Origin: Avimuribaculum sp964395975
GTDB lineage: Bacteria > Bacteroidota > Bacteroidia > Bacteroidales > Muribaculaceae
Assembly (NCBI GenBank): GCA_964395975.1
Contig: CAYNBZ010000036.1
Span: 1-24,224, forward strand
Length of the DNA stretch: 24,224 nt
Reading direction: 5' to 3'
The notes beneath the pieces were generated by a model, which worked only from the letters and a program-made list of their open reading frames with translations, searched no databases and was not told where the DNA came from. The translations under genes and the position numbers were made by a program. Below are positions 23,506 to 24,224 of the stretch, in pieces. Every line of letters starts with the position of its first letter. Within the stretch, counting starts at the first letter, position 1.

Positions 23506-24224
23506 TTAAAAGTTAAAATCATTATTTGTAATTTTATTTTCAGCAGTGGGTACTTTGTCACCACTGCTTAATTTGCGGTCAAAAAAATCGTCCTTTCTAT
23601 CTTTTGTTGTAGTCGAACTTTTCTTGGTTTCAATTTCTTTTCTCGGTTGGTTTTGCTTTTGAGTACGTTTTACAGGAGCAAAAAAATCATCCTTTGAGGC
23701 AACTTTCTCCTTGGCATACGAATTAAATCCAATCGGTTTTCGTAGTGGTTTTGAGTTTGGTTGGGTATAACCTTCTGAATCAAATGAAAAAAGTTTGCTT
23801 CTTAAATCCTTCACAACCAAATATTCAGACGGATAATTTTGAGCGAATCTATTTATTTCTTTTTCCGCTTCATTAATTTTCCGGTCGATTATAAGACCAT
23901 TTATTGTAGCCAATGCTTTGTTCTTGGCTTCTCTTACTTTTTGTTCTTCAAGACGCTTGTTGGCTTTATCCAAGAATTGAGATATATCTTTATCTTGACT
24001 TATGTCCAAATAAGTTTCGCATAAAAATTTGAGCCTAACCCAGTCTTCATCAAAATGAGCTTTGTTGATCTCTTTTTTTTGCATGTCAAGTTTGCGCTTG
24101 TTTTCTTCAAGTATTTTTTGGCTAGAAATCAAGCGTTCTTTTTTGCTCGTCCATTTCCCAATGTTGTTTGCGTCTTCATCTATCAAAGACTCACATATCT
24201 TAACAGCAGAAGCAAAATCTTTTT
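23506..24224 (-). CDS. Partial helical protein with DDFF motifs; 5' end outside window
   Basis: The frame is open to the window edge, so the true start lies beyond 24224; 238 residues are visible. A TTG at 24186 could be read as a start, but nothing stops the frame before the edge (upstream reads KDFASAVKICES). The visible first 145 residues are helical and charged, TPR-like or coiled coil (KERLISSQKILEENKRKLD, ATINGLIIDRKINEAEKEIN). The last 90 are Lys/Ser/Thr/Gln-rich and probably disordered, with KDDFF at 23680-23694 and again at 23581-23595, and NDFNF at the very end. These repeats may be short binding motifs. No enzyme motif is visible. It is the first visible gene of the cluster, 11 bp before the TerD-like gene. 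I do not recognise its family. Confidence 0.75.
   Translation of the reverse strand, partial: KDFASAVKICESLIDEDANNIGKWTSKKERLISSQKILEENKRKLDMQKKEINKAHFDEDWVRLKFLCETYLDISQDKDISQFLDKANKRLEEQKVREAKNKALATINGLIIDRKINEAEKEINRFAQNYPSEYLVVKDLRSKLFSFDSEGYTQPNSKPLRKPIGFNSYAKEKVASKDDFFAPVKRTQKQNQPRKEIETKKSSTTTKDRKDDFFDRKLSSGDKVPTAENKITNNDFNF

Overview
The window looks like chromosomal DNA of a Bacteroidales bacterium. Evidence: a SusC/SusD pair with a GH13/GH97 starch locus, a DUF4923-type secreted protein, a short NAD+-dependent DNA ligase, several TAnnTTTG-type -7 promoter elements (one with a TTTG 19 nt upstream), almost no Shine-Dalgarno sequences, and a secreted nuclease ending in a type IX-like sorting tail. 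Gut Muribaculaceae or a neighbour is my guess at family level, but I cannot prove it from sequence alone.

Positions 98-2743 (minus): a secreted endonuclease I family protein and rlmN. Positions 2969-14634 (minus): a compact starch-utilisation locus. In transcription order it has a SusR-like membrane-spanning regulator, susC, susD, a lipoprotein with three CBM26-like starch-binding repeats, a small GH13 alpha-amylase lipoprotein and a SusB-like inverting GH97 alpha-glucosidase, closed by a hairpin terminator. In the inferred pathway, the surface lipoproteins (SusD, CBM26 protein, GH13) capture and cut starch, SusC imports maltooligosaccharides, periplasmic GH97 releases glucose, and the regulator senses oligosaccharide in the periplasm and activates susC.

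Positions 14857-21069 hold housekeeping genes: ligA (plus), convergent with a tRNA-Glu(CTC) across a shared bidirectional terminator, then a DUF4923 protein, a glutaredoxin-like protein and clpB (all minus).

Positions 21240-24224 are more AT-rich and look like accessory DNA. A decayed, frameshifted transposase tail (IS4/IS1634 type) lies next to a minus-strand cluster: a partial gene with repeated DDFF motifs running off the window edge, a TerD-like protein, a single-pass membrane protein with a Cpl-7-type peptidoglycan-binding tail, an unlisted 58-residue two-helix membrane protein, and a lipoprotein. The TerD-like and membrane proteins share a basic N-terminal motif, and two gene junctions overlap (TAATG, ATGA). 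This cluster is the best candidate for an undescribed system.
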